From: Stromatinia cepivora
Taxonomy: Eukaryota > Ascomycota > Leotiomycetes > Helotiales > Sclerotiniaceae
DNA: 64,000 nucleotides
Reading direction: 5' to 3'
Assembly: GCA_014898415.1 (NCBI GenBank)
Contig: RCTD01000003.1
Location: 1,612,001-1,676,000 of the forward strand
The notes under the pieces were generated by a model. The model did no database searches. It was not told the origin of the DNA and saw nothing but the letters and a program-made list of their open reading frames with translations. Shown piece by piece: positions 48,192 to 61,457 of this stretch. Position numbers and translations under genes: made by a program. Each line of letters begins with the position of its first letter. Positions within the stretch are counted from its first letter, which is position 1.

Positions 48192-50510
48192 TCAAACTAA
48201 TAACGCGATCCCCTCATACGCCCGTTCTACAGTTTTGCTACCTAGTCCCGGAATTGCTCTGAGCTGCTGTAATGTCTTAATCTGACCACCATCGTCTTCA
48301 TTCTGTAGCTCTAGAAACTCAACCACGTCTCTAGCCTTCTTAGGACCTACTCCGCAGAGTCCTCTGATCATGCCAACATCTCTAGAGTTGACAATATCTA
48401 ATAAATGCCTTGTTCGAGGCGTTAGGGGATCTAGCGGGCCAATAGATGCTTCATCGTTGAACACACGTAATTTGGTTGTCGGTTTGGGTTTCGACTTTTT
48501 TGACTTGGCGGCTCGACATGAAAAGCTATCGTCATCTTCGTAATGATCCTCTTGGTGTACGAAGGACGCATCATACTCAGCATCTGGCTTTGAGCCCTTT
48601 CGTGATACAGGTCGTGCTTCCTCTTCCTCTTGTTGAAACGAACTGGTAGGTGTTGGCAGCTGTAAGAATGGAGCAGTAGGCTTTCGCCTTTCTGCTTCTA
48701 CAGGCTCTGAGCGCTTGACTGCCACACCAGTGTTCTTTGCTTGGATTTTGGCTTTGAGATGCTCAATTTTCTTCAGCAATTTCTCTTGGCCTGGGAAGAA
48801 AGGAAGTGCCATTCTGACAAAAATTAGTTAAAGTCACTCGAGGCGAACTGATAGACTGGGTGATAACTTACTCATACATTTTCAGGGCGCTACTTTCTTC
48901 ACCGCGCTCTTTGTGTTGTCTCGCCATGAGCAGAAACCTGAGACCTTCAGACCTCGCATCTTCTGCCGAGTTTTCATCAATTTTCTTTTCTAATATCTCG
49001 AGCCTTTTCTGAACAGCTTCACTAATCTCAGTAGGTGCCGAATTCGATGTCCGTTCCAAGGCACGGTTGGCCAGGATTTCCGAGACTTTGCGCTCAACCA
49101 TTTCCTCAATCTTGGCCGCAGATATATCAGCTGTGGTCGACTTATACCCAAAAGGTGCAGGCCTAGTGGATTTGGTAACCCGTGAGCCGATAACTCCGTC
49201 AGATGGCCTTTTCTTATTCGAATTCGATTTTCGGAGTGTTTGAGTGTTGTTCGATGGCCGCGCTGTGGTTGCTTTACTTTTATCTGTGTATACAGAGAAA
49301 GCTTTTGCGGGCTTATCGGCCTTTTGTGCTGGGTTGGCTACAGCATTATGTGAATTCGTAATAGGTCTCAATGGCTGTCGTTGCATACTAGTTCCAGCTA
49401 CTTTCCTAGGTGGTTGAGTGAATACGACTTCATTCTCAATTTCCCTAACCTCTATTCTCTTTGCTCTTGAACTTACGTTCAAGGAAGACAAAGTATCTAA
49501 ATGGTAAGACCGTAAGGGTGCAAGATTCAAGATCATTATAGTGATACCGTTGTTTTGACCCAAACTGAGAATTCGGGTCATTTTAGATTCTCGATATGGA
49601 ATTCTCTTGTCGCCTCTACCAATAGCATCAATGCATTGACTGAGCACGAACAAACTTTTGTTGATGCTTGCAGATTCAATCATTCTCTCCTTGCCATTAT
49701 CTGTTCTCCGGTTGTCCTCTGATCCCGCTAAATCGATTGCGGATGCGGTACTGATTAAAGTCGCATCACCGGTGGTTTGTGTTACCTTGACCATCAAGAT
49801 GGCATGGCTTCGACTACTTTGTGCATTGAGTTTGGTTCCTGCTGTGCTCCGGTTGTTGTTGGCTTCTATATATAACTTTTCGAAATCCTTCAAATCATTG
49901 CAAGACCTTTCCGATAGCCCAACAACTATTGTTTTCCCATCCTTCTCTCGAAGAGGCAGTCCGGCAAGAGATCGTTTATCAGGGGATTCGAATAGGTCGA
50001 AAACTTTATCGTTGTATATTTCGTAATAAGACAGTGTAACAGTGACAGAGGTTTCTTCACCAGAATCCTTAGCAACCTTACGACCACGCCGATAGATTCC
50101 ACTCAATAATCGAGGAATAATTCCACGGTCTGCCAACTTCGTTCCACCACGCATTGTATGTGTTTTTCCCGTTCCAGTAACTCCATATGCAAAAAGTGTG
50201 ACATCGAGTCCTTGGAATAATGATTTTAGTGTAGGTGCAACCTCATTCGTAAACAACTCCTCCTGTGACGTTCCCATATCGTAGACGCCATTGAAGGTAA
50301 AGCTGAACTCCTCCGATTCGTTTTTGGGGTTCGGTATCCGGACTACATTGAAAGTTTTGCTGTCCTGATTGCTCTCGGCGCGCACGATGGTATCTTTGTC
50401 TAATTCCTTTGGAAGAAGAGGACGTATCCTTGCAACAACTTATTGAAGGTAGGTAAGCTTGAGAGAAAATTGACTTGTTTTGTGCGGAAATACTGACCTC
50501 TTACAGACAT
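48192..50510 (-). CDS. Kid-like (kinesin-10) chromokinesin with C-terminal helix-hairpin-helix
   Basis: Three exons on the minus strand: 50510-50498, 50438-48872 and 48813-48192, giving 733 residues. The 13-bp first exon supplies MSVR, and splicing yields MSVRVVARIRPLLPKE, the usual start of a motor. The N-terminal motor (to about 345) has P-loop GVTGTGKT (about 90-97), switch I NAQSSRSHAI, switch II DLAGSE, then INKSLFVLSQCIDAI and IPYRESKMTRIL. A basic linker and short coiled coil follow. The last 70 residues form a helix-hairpin-helix pair (MIRGLCGVGPKKARDVVEFL and LRAIPGLGSKTVERAYEGI), as in vertebrate Kid/KIF22, where it binds DNA. A motor at the N-terminus and HhH at the C-terminus is diagnostic of that class. 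It would move chromosomes along spindle microtubules; this is inferred. All motor motifs appear intact. Confidence 0.87.
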
Positions 50511-51224
50511 GGTCACAATGCAAGGAAGCAAAGAATAAATATCAACACAACAGAGCAGCGGAAGGAATAGAATGAGTGATTATGCAAGATGAAACCAGAA
50601 AACCAAAGGACTGTATTAACAAAATCAAATCCTTCGCCCACTCCCTCGAAGAGTATCTTGTACCAATATTCAAGTGTTGGTTGGTTTGATGTATCTTAAA
50701 ATCATGTCAAAGTTTTGATTGATGTAGGAGCTCCGTCCGCAAAAACACCAAACAGCATGTTGCCCCAGCAACGAAATGTACGACTAGCTACACCACATCT
50801 ATTACGCCAAACGAAACTCTGCCACGACTGACAAAATTTGAGATTATCTAATGAGCGTAATATCTCCAAGAGCTGAAGTCGAAATTGGCATATTCATACT
50901 TGCTCATCTAAGTAGTGAGTAGATGAAAGTTACCTCAGAGCTAGATAGTACATCACACACATCTGACAAGCGCAATTAGTTGTGGATGCCCCTCGTTAAC
51001 CCTAAACATGGATACGAAAGTTGCCCATGGATATTATAGATAGAAGAAATTTGTTCGATTCAGGTGAGTTACGTATTAAGGTATGTCTACAAAAGATCTA
51101 GAGCTAAGAGGCACTTGGGTTCGATGCGTATATAACTTAAGGTGATATGATGCCATACTGCTTGGATATAGTACACAGAATAGGAATCCTTCGTCTATTA
51201 GCAAGCATAACAATATACTATCAA
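50511..51224. other. Intergenic region upstream of the chromokinesin gene
   Basis: This 714-bp region includes the chromokinesin promoter. I see no gene or clear repeat in it. Confidence 0.4.
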
Positions 51225-54200
51225 TCAATCTAATCTCCCAAGCTTTTCCAATGTCATCGGATTCAAATCTGTAATTACTTCCTGCAACCGATCATCGCCT
51301 AACAATACTACAATATCCCTTCCGGGCTCTGTATGCTCTGCCAGTACATGAATCCTGTAAGCTATATATATAACTGTATATCCCTTTTGAATAAATTCAT
51401 CATCAATAATATTGTGGATGGTTGACTTTGTAACAGGATCAAAGGAAAAAATGACTTCATCCAAGAAAACGACGGACTTTCGACCAAAATGCTAAGCTAT
51501 CTAAGCCTTGATGAGCGCCCGGCATAATGCAAGGAGCTGATTTTGTCTTACAGATAGCTCCGGAAACATTGAAAGAATTTTGTTCAGAATTGGATGTTGG
51601 TTGTACGGCGAGATATCGATAGCAAATCCTGATCCTGTTTCTAAGATTTCGTTCAACTCAGCTGTTTCTTGTATGAAGTGTGATCAGAGATCCGTTTTTT
51701 TTAAAGAGGCAATCAAAGCTTCGTTTGATAGTGAGGCATCTGGGTCCAGATTAAAGTGTAAGGTTTCATTGGGTAGAAGTAGAGGATTTTGTGATATGGT
51801 AATGAAGCATTACTATCAGAGAATATCAAGTTCAATTTTCTTGATGTCAACTCCGTCCAGTACAATCTGACCAGATTGTAACTCAAGAAGTCGTAGGAGC
51901 GTTAAGAGCAAGGTACTCTTGTTATTATCTGAAAGTGAGTCTTCAGAAATATTAATGGAGTGGAAAATGCGGATCTGCCTGTACGTCCACAGACGATGAT
52001 TTTCTGGCCTGACGTAATGTTCAAATTCAGGTTTCGGAGAGCCATTGAGTTCGACCTAAGTATTGATTATTGTTAGCTAGCAATAAGCAGAACTTCATTG
52101 AGGTTTCATACAGGTAGAATGCAGTGATATTCTTGATTTCAATATCACTTCGAAAGGGCCATGAATCCGTGGGCTCCAAGTTCCAGACTACAATATCCTC
52201 AGATAGTGTTATCTTTTCAAATGTTCTCAAGCGAGTAATTGTTCCAAAAGAGATTTTTAGTATTGTCCAACTCTTTACAAGCTTTAATAAGGTTGTATTT
52301 GCAATGAATATAATATTGAATACGATTCCGATTTATACACCACTAATACAATCTCGATATACTACAGCTAAAGCAATAACACTAATTGAAACAATTGCAA
52401 CTAATAGATCCAAAACGATGTTAAATCATTTTTGAAGGCACAGAAGGAGAAATTCAGGATATTGGGTATTATCCATATTTATTATGTTATCCTTTATAAC
52501 CGCATTTGACCAATTAAATAAACGTATTGTTTTGAGGCCCTCAATCTAGCATTGTTAGATAAAATAGATTAATCTCAGAATTCTATACATACGGATTCTA
52601 AAAAACTTGAGAAAACCTTTATTTATACCTTTAGCTCTAGAAATCGAAGTTGTCTAAAAATATAAAGATAGACTTTTTGGACGATATAGACTACAAGCAT
52701 ACATACTGGCAAAGATACTACGAGCTATTTCTGAACGATGAAAAGAAGTATAACTTGTATAAAAAGCTTGAAGATTTCTATATATGTTAGGATCTTTCAA
52801 ATTGTTCGGGGATATGAAATTCGATAATTGTCTTACAAATAACAATGGTCTGAAGGGCTGATAGCAATTGCTTGTCAATCAGCTGGATATCTTGACTGAA
52901 TCTAGAGATTCTTAGTACTGTCGGAACATATGTAAATGATTTGCTACCTATTTAAGATTGAACCATTATCGGTTCGCGAAAAATATGACAAAGGTGCGCT
53001 AATAATTATCAGTTTCTTCTGAATGATATCGTTATCTTTCGTTAGCAAAGATTGACCTCGCTACAATATGTAGAAGCCTTTCGTGTAAGCGGAACCCAGA
53101 TTGTAGCGTTAATCGTATAAGAACAATCCTAGAAGGTGTTTAATGATAAATGAAAATATAGAAGGTCACGAGAAACCTACCATATTTGAAGACTTGTTGT
53201 GATCCATAATATAAATGATAAGAGTATAAACCTAAATGTATAGAAGATAGTATTTCCATTGCTCGAATCAGTTTATAGTTGTAAATAGTATTGGGATATG
53301 GTAATGAAGAAGGTATATAATGCTGTAAAAGTGATTAGAAGAAAAAAGTTCTTTGAACCGACAAATTTCAGATAGTATCCTATATTCATTAATCTATATT
53401 TTCAACTTTGAAGAAGAGGGGGAATAGGGTTATTGTATAGAGCCGAATCTCCATTCTGTCTTGCAAGATCAATTTCAGCTTTGTCTTTCGCTTGCACCTG
53501 GATGTTGAATTTATCAAACGCTACCGACATTGTAAGGTTGTCTTTGATGTGGTTCTTAGAAGAGAATTTTGTTATAAACCTTATCTTGATTTTGATAGTT
53601 TATTAATTCTTTTGGTTTATAATTCTATAATCTCTAAGAATAATAATATGATCTGTTGGTTGGAAGTATTGAACTATTTCATATTAAGACACTACACTGA
53701 AGAACAGGGAAAGGAAATTTACAAGAGTTAGAGACAAGAACGATAATAGTTTCCAATTTGCGTAGTAGACCGGCCGATCCGAACAGATTATCGAAGATAG
53801 TTTGCTTGGTATCATCATCCAATCCGCTGAAAGTGTCATCCAGCAGAAGTATGTCGGATCTTGCGAACAACGCGTGTGCCAGTGTCTACCCATGTTATGT
53901 TAAATTGGTCTATACATGCCGTATTAGAACACTTACTATACGCTGCCTCTGGCCTCCGGACAAATTCAGCCCCCTGCTGCCAATCTCTGTCTGATCTCCC
54001 TTAGGCAAGGAGTCGAAATCATGGGCAAGACAGCATATTTCTATAATGATATTGTACTATGTTTCATGGTCTTGAATTCTATACCCGTCGATATCCTTAG
54101 CACTATAAATCGCCTCTTTGATAGTGCCGCTGGGTAGCCAGGGTCTTTGGGTACAGTATGCTATCTTTCTCGTTGTTAAAGTAATTGATTTACCGGTAGG

Positions 54201-55842
54201 AATTACTTCTCCAATTATAGTGTGTAATAAAGTCGTTTTGCCGCTACCGGTAGGACCTGAAATTATAATGAAAGATTTGACAGGCACTTGAATGTTTATA
54301 TTGTCAAGAATTACCTGTTTATGACCAATTTTCAATTGACGGATTTGAATAGCGAGGCTGGGCTCCACGGGTGCAAGAACACCCCGACCAGGCCTGGGTA
54401 GTACGTAACGACTGTCTTGTAGAGATAGGCGGAGCAGAAATGATTGGATTCTTTCGAATCCAGTAAAAGCTGTTACTGTATGAGGCACAATAGTTATGAC
54501 TATGTTTGCTGGGTGAGTGATCATACTTAGGATCGCTATAATGGTGAATGCAGTTTCTGTATCGAGATTGATGTCATTAACTTGTGATATCAAAGCAAAT
54601 ATAGCTAGTGTGATGGCCGGGAAGAAGATTCCGAATGCATTAGCTATATTAGTGTTAGTTATCGAACGCATTGTAGAATTTATACATTGCTATCAACGAA
54701 CCAGATGCATTATAGTATACCATAACCCATCTAAGTTTCGAGGCTACCCAAAGCTCCTCTTTCCGTAGCTTCTGTATTTGATTGGTAAGGGTATGCTGTA
54801 ATCCGATCATCTTGACGACCTTCATAGAACCTATAAAAGAGCTGGTAGATGCGATACGACTTTGTATTGCGGTGTTCTAAGCTTTTTGGCGAGGTTGTAA
54901 ATGCTTTGCAACAAATCGACTTATGTGTGAATATACTGCAGAATTGAGTATGTATTCAGAGTGCTGAGGTGGAATACTGATTGTAAATCAGAAAAAGCGG
55001 AAGAGGCCAGATCCAGCCGATTTGTGTAGCTAGAAGATTGATATCTATAAGGACTTCAATGATCTGAGCCTATGTCTCGTGGATCATTTCAGCGATTGCA
55101 TCGAGACTTTCTGTATCATTACTTATGAGTGAAGTGGCATTGCCGTTGTCATAAGAAAAGCTGGGCGATTTCATGGTCTTCTCATGAATCAGTCCCACAA
55201 GGGCATTTCTTGTCATAAGCTTTAGCCTGTTTATGAAATGTTGATGCACAGCTGTTGATAGCTGCAATTGAATATTAGCATATAAGAAGGGGCAGCGAAG
55301 TGTCTCCTTACAGCGAGGCCGACATAGACTGTGAAGGCAGACACGATGAGCCAAAATCCATAATTGCTTTCCTCGCGCTTAGGATATGTCACAATGTATC
55401 TGATCGACTCATTGATTAGGGTAGGTTGAGAATAACGAAAAGAGATTAAGAGCAGTCGAGACATAATAGCAGCGAGACATGGGGTTTTCAGACATTTGAT
55501 CAAAGCGATAGGTAAACTCTTTTTGGTTTCAGGCTTGGCTAATCTTGTCAATAGCAAGGGAAAAAGACGTTTTTAAGTGTTAGACTAACCTCGTTGAGAC
55601 CATATTTGAAGCATTGCTTTTCTTGTGAGCTCCGGCTTCATATTTTGGCTGAGACATGGTGCATCTTGATCGGTGAGGATATTATTGTACCCCCGAATGA
55701 GAATTGGATTGATCCATATGAAGAAGATTCTATTGAAGAGGCCATAAATTTCATCAGGGGACCTATGCTGCTTCATGGCATTGAATGGTGGTAACGTTTG
55801 CCGCATAACTCGAGTATCAAAAGTCACAAGTGTTCGCAACAA
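51225..55842 (-). pseudogene. Degenerate ABCC-type (MRP-like) ABC transporter gene
   Basis: Fragments in the right order on the minus strand describe a full-size ABCC exporter. The L0 linker and start of the first membrane domain (55842-55231) reads YGLFNRIFFIWINPILIRGY. NBD1 has Walker A GPTGSGKTTLL in 54671-54057, then [11 protein letters not shown] at about 53.96 kb, and Walker B ILLLDDTFSGLDDDT (about 53.85 kb). The second membrane domain is nearly unreadable (53.7-52.3 kb, AT-rich). NBD2 begins LEPTDSWPF (about 52.2 kb) and ends in 51464-51225 with FSFDPVTKSTIHNIIDDEF. A TAG at 54057-54059 replaces a residue that is normally Trp between Walker A and the signature (HET*YN...). Many other stops and frame changes exist, and no intron set can rescue them. 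Living members pump conjugates and drugs across the vacuolar or plasma membrane. Confidence 0.85.
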
Positions 55843-56800
55843 TATAGAATAGACGGACAGAAGGTATTCTTATTCCTTGTGATTTGCAAGGTATAGAGAA
55901 TTAGACTGTGCTGGAGAGTTGGAGCCAAGACGTTATCGCATCGCTGGACTTGAAGCTCTATAGATAGATGCTCCAGAAGTAGAAGCAGACTTGGACGAAG
56001 GATAGTAACATAGAAGTAGATGGCGAGATCAAAAAATTGCGTTTATGCTGATTCTCCCGGCTTGGATGGGTTGTCCGAGCAAGATAAGAACAAGGGTAAT
56101 ACCCAGGTGACTACAACCTTGACTCTTATTAGATATAGCTTTGAAATGATGGGAAGGGAGAAGGTTGACAGCTTTGAACGGTTCTTGCGAGCTGGGAGTA
56201 TTCTTAAACGAGAGTCAGTAGGTCTTGGATTCTAACGGGTTAGAATCAATAGTAGAATTCCGGCATCAGATTTTAAATACACTGTAGAATATGCGCAGAC
56301 TGTACCTCAGCCATTGTGGTTGGCACTGCTGCTTTGGAGACTCACCGGTTAAAAGTTGCAACCGTTGGCTCAAATCTTACAGGTTCAGAGGCCCATGTCA
56401 TAAGCAAGGAAGCTGAAAGGATGCAAGGTCCTGACTAGCGTTCTTCTTACGGACTTGCAGTAAATATAGAAATGCACTGGTATATCATCACAGTTAGTTT
56501 TGTGTTCCTTTTACCATTAGATATACATCAAACTTCCCAACTTTGTCACGATATATTTCTTCTAGAGGACGTGTAGTATCATTACCTAAGCAGATTGTGT
56601 GGAGTAGAAATAGGTAGGATGATTTGCCAGGCCCCTTGTCATTTCCTCGCCCGTGCCCCACTAAAATATTTTTCTCACGAGCTTTTCACGTGCAATAACC
56701 CTATACTCGATCATTGTCCAGTTCTCTCGAATCTCGAATCTCAAAGTGACAGTTTTTTGTTTACAATAAAGTAGGGCATAGTGTTACTGTCCCTTTAGAT
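55843..56800. other. Region between the ABC pseudogene and RSA3
   Basis: It may include the decayed first membrane segments (TMD0) of the transporter, but I cannot recognise any. A plus-strand ORF at 56020-56235 has no features. The last 150 bp are probably the RSA3 promoter and 5' UTR. Confidence 0.35.
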
Positions 56801-57315
56801 ATGGGTCCCAAAATGCCCAAGGCCGCGAAACCTAAGCGTCGCAAGAAGAGCCAGTCGAGAACAGAAGGTATGTGTATCCCCATGTTTTCAATCAACTGCA
56901 CATACTAATATCCCAATAGTAACATCCATATCCGACAGTGAAAGCGATACGGCTCCTAAATCTCAATCCTCCAAGCCAAAAGTCCAACCAGCAACCACCA
57001 AATCAGTCTCTCAAACCATACCAACCCCGACAATCAAAGCTCTATCTGTAACGAACCCCTACGTTCTCCCCTTATCTTCTTTCTTCTAGCTTTATTAACA
57101 TATCCTAGAAACCAACTTTAGTGAAAGATTCAGCTCTTGCCGAGAAATTCACAGCGCATTATCTCCAACGCGCCACTACCGAGTTCTCTGAGGATTTGGA
57201 CAAGATCCGTGAAGCGGATGATTTTAATGAGAATGCGTTGCAGATATTGGTGCATGCATTGAAGCAAGGAACGGAAGTTTGGGGCGAGGAGGAGATGAGA
57301 AGGGTTGTTGAGTAG
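56801..57315 (+). CDS. RSA3: Ribosome assembly protein RSA3
   Basis: Three exons, 56801-56867, 56920-57047 and 57109-57315, encode 133 residues with phase kept at both junctions. The protein opens with a lysine/arginine-rich nucleolar-type tail (AKPKRRKKSQ). A Ser/Pro/Thr-rich linker follows (ISDSESDTAPKSQSS). The C-terminal conserved domain reads FTAHYLQRATTEFSEDLDKI, then READDFNENALQILVHALKQ, the fingerprint of the RSA3 family. In yeast Rsa3 acts with the helicase Dbp6 in early 60S subunit assembly in the nucleolus; role inferred. It is shorter than yeast Rsa3 (about 220) but carries the conserved part. It sits near ubiquitin-S27a and S26, a small ribosome-production neighbourhood. Confidence 0.85.
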
Positions 57316-57351
57316 GGTGTGAGTGCGTGTGTGGAGAGGGGAGGGGTGACT

Positions 57352-57553
57352 GGAAAAGAAAGGTGGACGAGCGGGATGGGACGATGACGACGTCTCTGAT
57401 TCCGGTGATGATGGAGTGGGCAAGAAGACCGGCACGAGCACTTTCATGAAAGACCTCTCCAATTCTGATAATAAGAGCAGCGGGAATAAGGCTGTAATAG
57501 TCGTGAAGTCTTTGAAGAATAGGCACTTCGAAGAACCCGAAGCAAGTGCGTGA
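57352..57553 (+). other. Coding-like stretch after RSA3, unidentified
   Basis: One plus-strand frame reads EKKGGRAGWDDDDVSDSGDD, then GVGKKTGTSTFMKDLSNSDN, and ends KNRHFEEPEASA before TGA. The composition (acidic, Ser-rich, then Lys-rich) looks like protein rather than random spacer, but it has no ATG in frame and a TGA just upstream. It may be the remains of an exon or a read-through extension of RSA3. No family was recognised. Confidence 0.25.
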
Positions 57554-58891
57554 ACGGAGAGTAGCTAACGGCCTGGATGGGAGTTCGAGAGCATAGAGAC
57601 ACGGGATTCAATGTTTTGCTGGATGAGCAAGTTTCTCTGGTCTCACTGTCTGAGGTGAGTGGATATCACTTGCGTGGACTTTATCAATGGCGTACGGTTT
57701 CAAAATGGAAGTCAAAAGCACTGTAATATTAGTTTAGACGGGGTGTTTACAAATTCACACGAGGACATTACAAATCATGGATCACATCTTCACTCGCAGT
57801 CCATTCATCAGATATAAAATATAATGGTGATCAAGAACTTGAGAATGTGAACCTCAAATATTGACTCCAGACATTTACCCTCTCTCACCCCTCCCTCACC
57901 ACCTTGCACAAAACCAAAAATCACCAACATGAACCCGGAAATAAAATCCCAAGACCATTCTTACTCCCAGTCGATGTAATTTTTTACAATTTGGCGCTAA
58001 AATTCGCTCATGAATTTTTTTTTAACAGACGTGCAACAAAAGATAAATTTGAATATCACGTGATATAATAACGGAAAGCACTTATCCTGAGTAGGGTGAA
58101 TGTCTTTGATTTATGAATTAATGTGTGCCTGCGGCTGATGGCTATAGAGTCTGGAACTTATAAATATTATGTGTATAGGAGGAATAGATTATAGATGGCA
58201 TATTTGGAGATATAGTCTCATTTCACTTTTTATGTTAAGAGGACGCCCGGTCAAAGAACCTGATGGCTTGCCATGGTAAAAGATGCATATTAATTACCGC
58301 AGTCTTGGGATGTCAGTCCTCGAGGCTCCCTTCGTCATTCCCTGATGCTTAGTAGAACATTCTGCAATCAAGAATTTTCGTGCATCTGTGATACAAAAAG
58401 CTTGAGATTCGAAAACACAGTCCTTTGAGTTCTGGTGATACTTGATGACTGTTCTCATATCCTTCTGGCGGATAATAGCGACACTACAGGATATGAACAT
58501 CGAAAGTGATTCAGCAATGGTGAATGGAGGTGGGGATATGAATAAAGGCTGAGGTACATAAAGAGAGAAGTACCAAAGCTAAGGGACATGGAGCGTTGGA
58601 ATTAGATTCAATTGATGGTAGAGTAGCATGTACCAAGCCAATAGCAATGGTCGGTTTCTTAAATCCATGATTGCGAATGGGGGGGGGGGGGGGGGCATCA
58701 CTTTCAGTCATGTCAAGGCTCTAGGCCCAATTTGCCTACGCAGTGACAGCATCAAATTCATGTTTCATGCAAAGTCTTCAAAAGAACGGTCATGTTTGCT
58801 TTAGATTCCGCGTAGCATTAAGTGATATTTGAGATACATCATAGCATGCAAGAAACTATTCCCCCACATCCGACTATCCATTGTAGATCAT
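57554..58891. other. Intergenic region between RSA3 and ubiquitin-S27a
   Basis: No gene recognised. It contains a perfect 14-bp palindrome around CACGTG (58053-58066) and a 19-base G tract (58679-58697). The minus-strand ORF 58294-58500 shows no domain. The right end is 3' UTR of the ubiquitin fusion gene. Confidence 0.4.
58679..58697. repeat. Homopolymer of 19 G
   Basis: Nineteen consecutive G. It is a second long G tract, about 12 kb from the first. Confidence 0.95.
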
Positions 58892-59802
<911 letters not shown>

Positions 59803-60493
59803 ATGGTCAAGAAGCGCGCGTCCAAGTACGAACACCCACTCCATCTATAATTCCAATTCGAACTTTTCGAAAAATGACACAATTATCATATCGACATCGA
59901 CAAACATATTATATTTGGGGAATTTGGGAGGCTGATTGATTTTCTAGTGGACGTAACAAGAAGGGTCGTGGTCACGTCAAGCCCATCAGATGCTCCAACT
60001 GCTCTCGATGCACCCCTAAGGACAAGGCGATAAAGAGATTTACCATCCGTAACATGGTTGAGTCCGCTGCTATCCGTATGTTTTTATTATTTCCGACACT
60101 TCAGCAACTCCACAAAAGATATGGATCGTAATGAGATCTGGCAGATGGACATTTTGGACTTTTCGAAATCGGCGCTAATACGGTTTTATTATAGGTGATA
60201 TCTCAGAGGCATCTGTCTTCTCTGAGTACACAGTTCCCAAGATGTACCTCAAATTGCAATACTGCGTCTCTTGTGCCATTCACGGCAAGATTGTCCGGTA
60301 TGTCCATGCTATGAGATGAATCCTTGGTCGAACTGCCAGTAAGTTAGACCCTATAGGAACATTTGGGCTGATTCTCTTTTTTAACAGAGTCCGATCCCGT
60401 GTTGGTAGACGCAACCGTGCCCCACCTCCCCGTGTTAGATACAACAAGGACGGAAAGAAGGTCAACCCAAACCAAGCTGCTGCTAAGGCTTAG
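59803..60493 (+). CDS. RPS26: 40S ribosomal protein S26 (eS26)
   Basis: Four exons, 59803-59825, 59948-60075, 60195-60297 and 60388-60493, encode 119 residues, the size of yeast Rps26. Splicing gives [20 protein letters not shown], then [19 protein letters not shown]. The zinc-binding Cys are present as CSNCSRC and, further on, CVSCAIH. The C-terminal tail reads [17 protein letters not shown], ending [11 protein letters not shown]. All three introns have GT/AG borders and phases match. The protein sits at the mRNA exit channel of the 40S subunit. It is divergently arranged with the ubiquitin-S27a gene. Confidence 0.98.
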
Positions 60494-61112
60494 AGTGCTT
60501 TTGGTTGAGAATGGGGAGTTATTGACTGGTTTTCGGGATGCATTTCGTCTTAGCCAGATTCTAATGCAAAAGCATTGCTTAGACAAATATGACCTCATTG
60601 ACTGATGATAAAAATCTTTAATTCAGTTGTCGAATTTTCAAATTTGTGACGTTTCGCAGCTGCATTGATCGTGTTCCGACTTGCAGTGCATATCATGACG
60701 TGTGCGTTATTTTCACTATATTGGCCAATAGGTTGCGCATCTACAAGTCAGTCAAGTCCAACCTGATGTTACAATTGCAACCAACATCTCTACATTTCTA
60801 CAGCACTATTGCCCAGGCTAAACAATGCCGTCGGCTTTCTTTAATCATTCATTATTTGCTTTGGTGCCCAATAGATAAAATGCAGTGACTACATGTCTGG
60901 CTGCGAGTCTGAATTCCCTCAATCCAATTCCCTAATATTCATATTCCATAACTCCCTTGTGCACATCTCGCTTTCAACATCTCAACATCTCCAACCTCAC
61001 AGCGATTAGTCTTTGCCAATACATCCTCATCTATCTCCGAAAATGAACCCACCTCCTTCTACATTTACAGTTTGCACTTGCTCAACATCTCCCCTATTCT
61101 CCAAAAAATCCA
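60494..61112. other. Intergenic region after S26
   Basis: This is the S26 3' UTR and spacer. The ORF at 60646-60888 shows no domain. Confidence 0.4.
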
Positions 61113-61457
61113 ATGTTCACACTTGTCACAATTACCCAGAAACCAAAAATTTGTCGTCCAAAACCTCAATTCAAGCTCTATACCAAAGCAAGCATCTCCA
61201 TTCCCGACATCCAACACTTACAGGTCCAACTCACCAGAAAACATGGATTGTATGACAGGTTGAAACTCTACTACTTGGAAAATGTATGTGGATTTATAGT
61301 ACCATCAAGGAATATGGGGATTATCATTTATGGTTTAACCGAAGAAAACGAAGAAGAAACCACCGAGAGGGAGATTCTATTCAGCGGACACTGGAGAAGC
61401 AGAGGTGAGTCAAGAGAAGCGACGGACGGGAGAAAGGAGATGTTTATACTGTACTGA
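61113..61457 (+). CDS. Hypothetical 114-residue protein (uncertain)
   Basis: An ATG-started frame reads MFTLVTITQKPKICRPKPQ, then a helix-prone centre (LTRKHGLYDRLKLYYLENV), an IVPSRNMGIIIYGLTEE segment and an acidic stretch (EENEEETTERE). Composition is protein-like, and the start follows a C/T-rich leader. No signal peptide or known family is recognised. A GTGAGT at about 61407 could be a 5' splice site, so the C-terminus may differ. Whether it is expressed cannot be judged from sequence. Confidence 0.3.
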   Translation: MFTLVTITQKPKICRPKPQFKLYTKASISIPDIQHLQVQLTRKHGLYDRLKLYYLENVCGFIVPSRNMGIIIYGLTEENEEETTEREILFSGHWRSRGESREATDGRKEMFILY

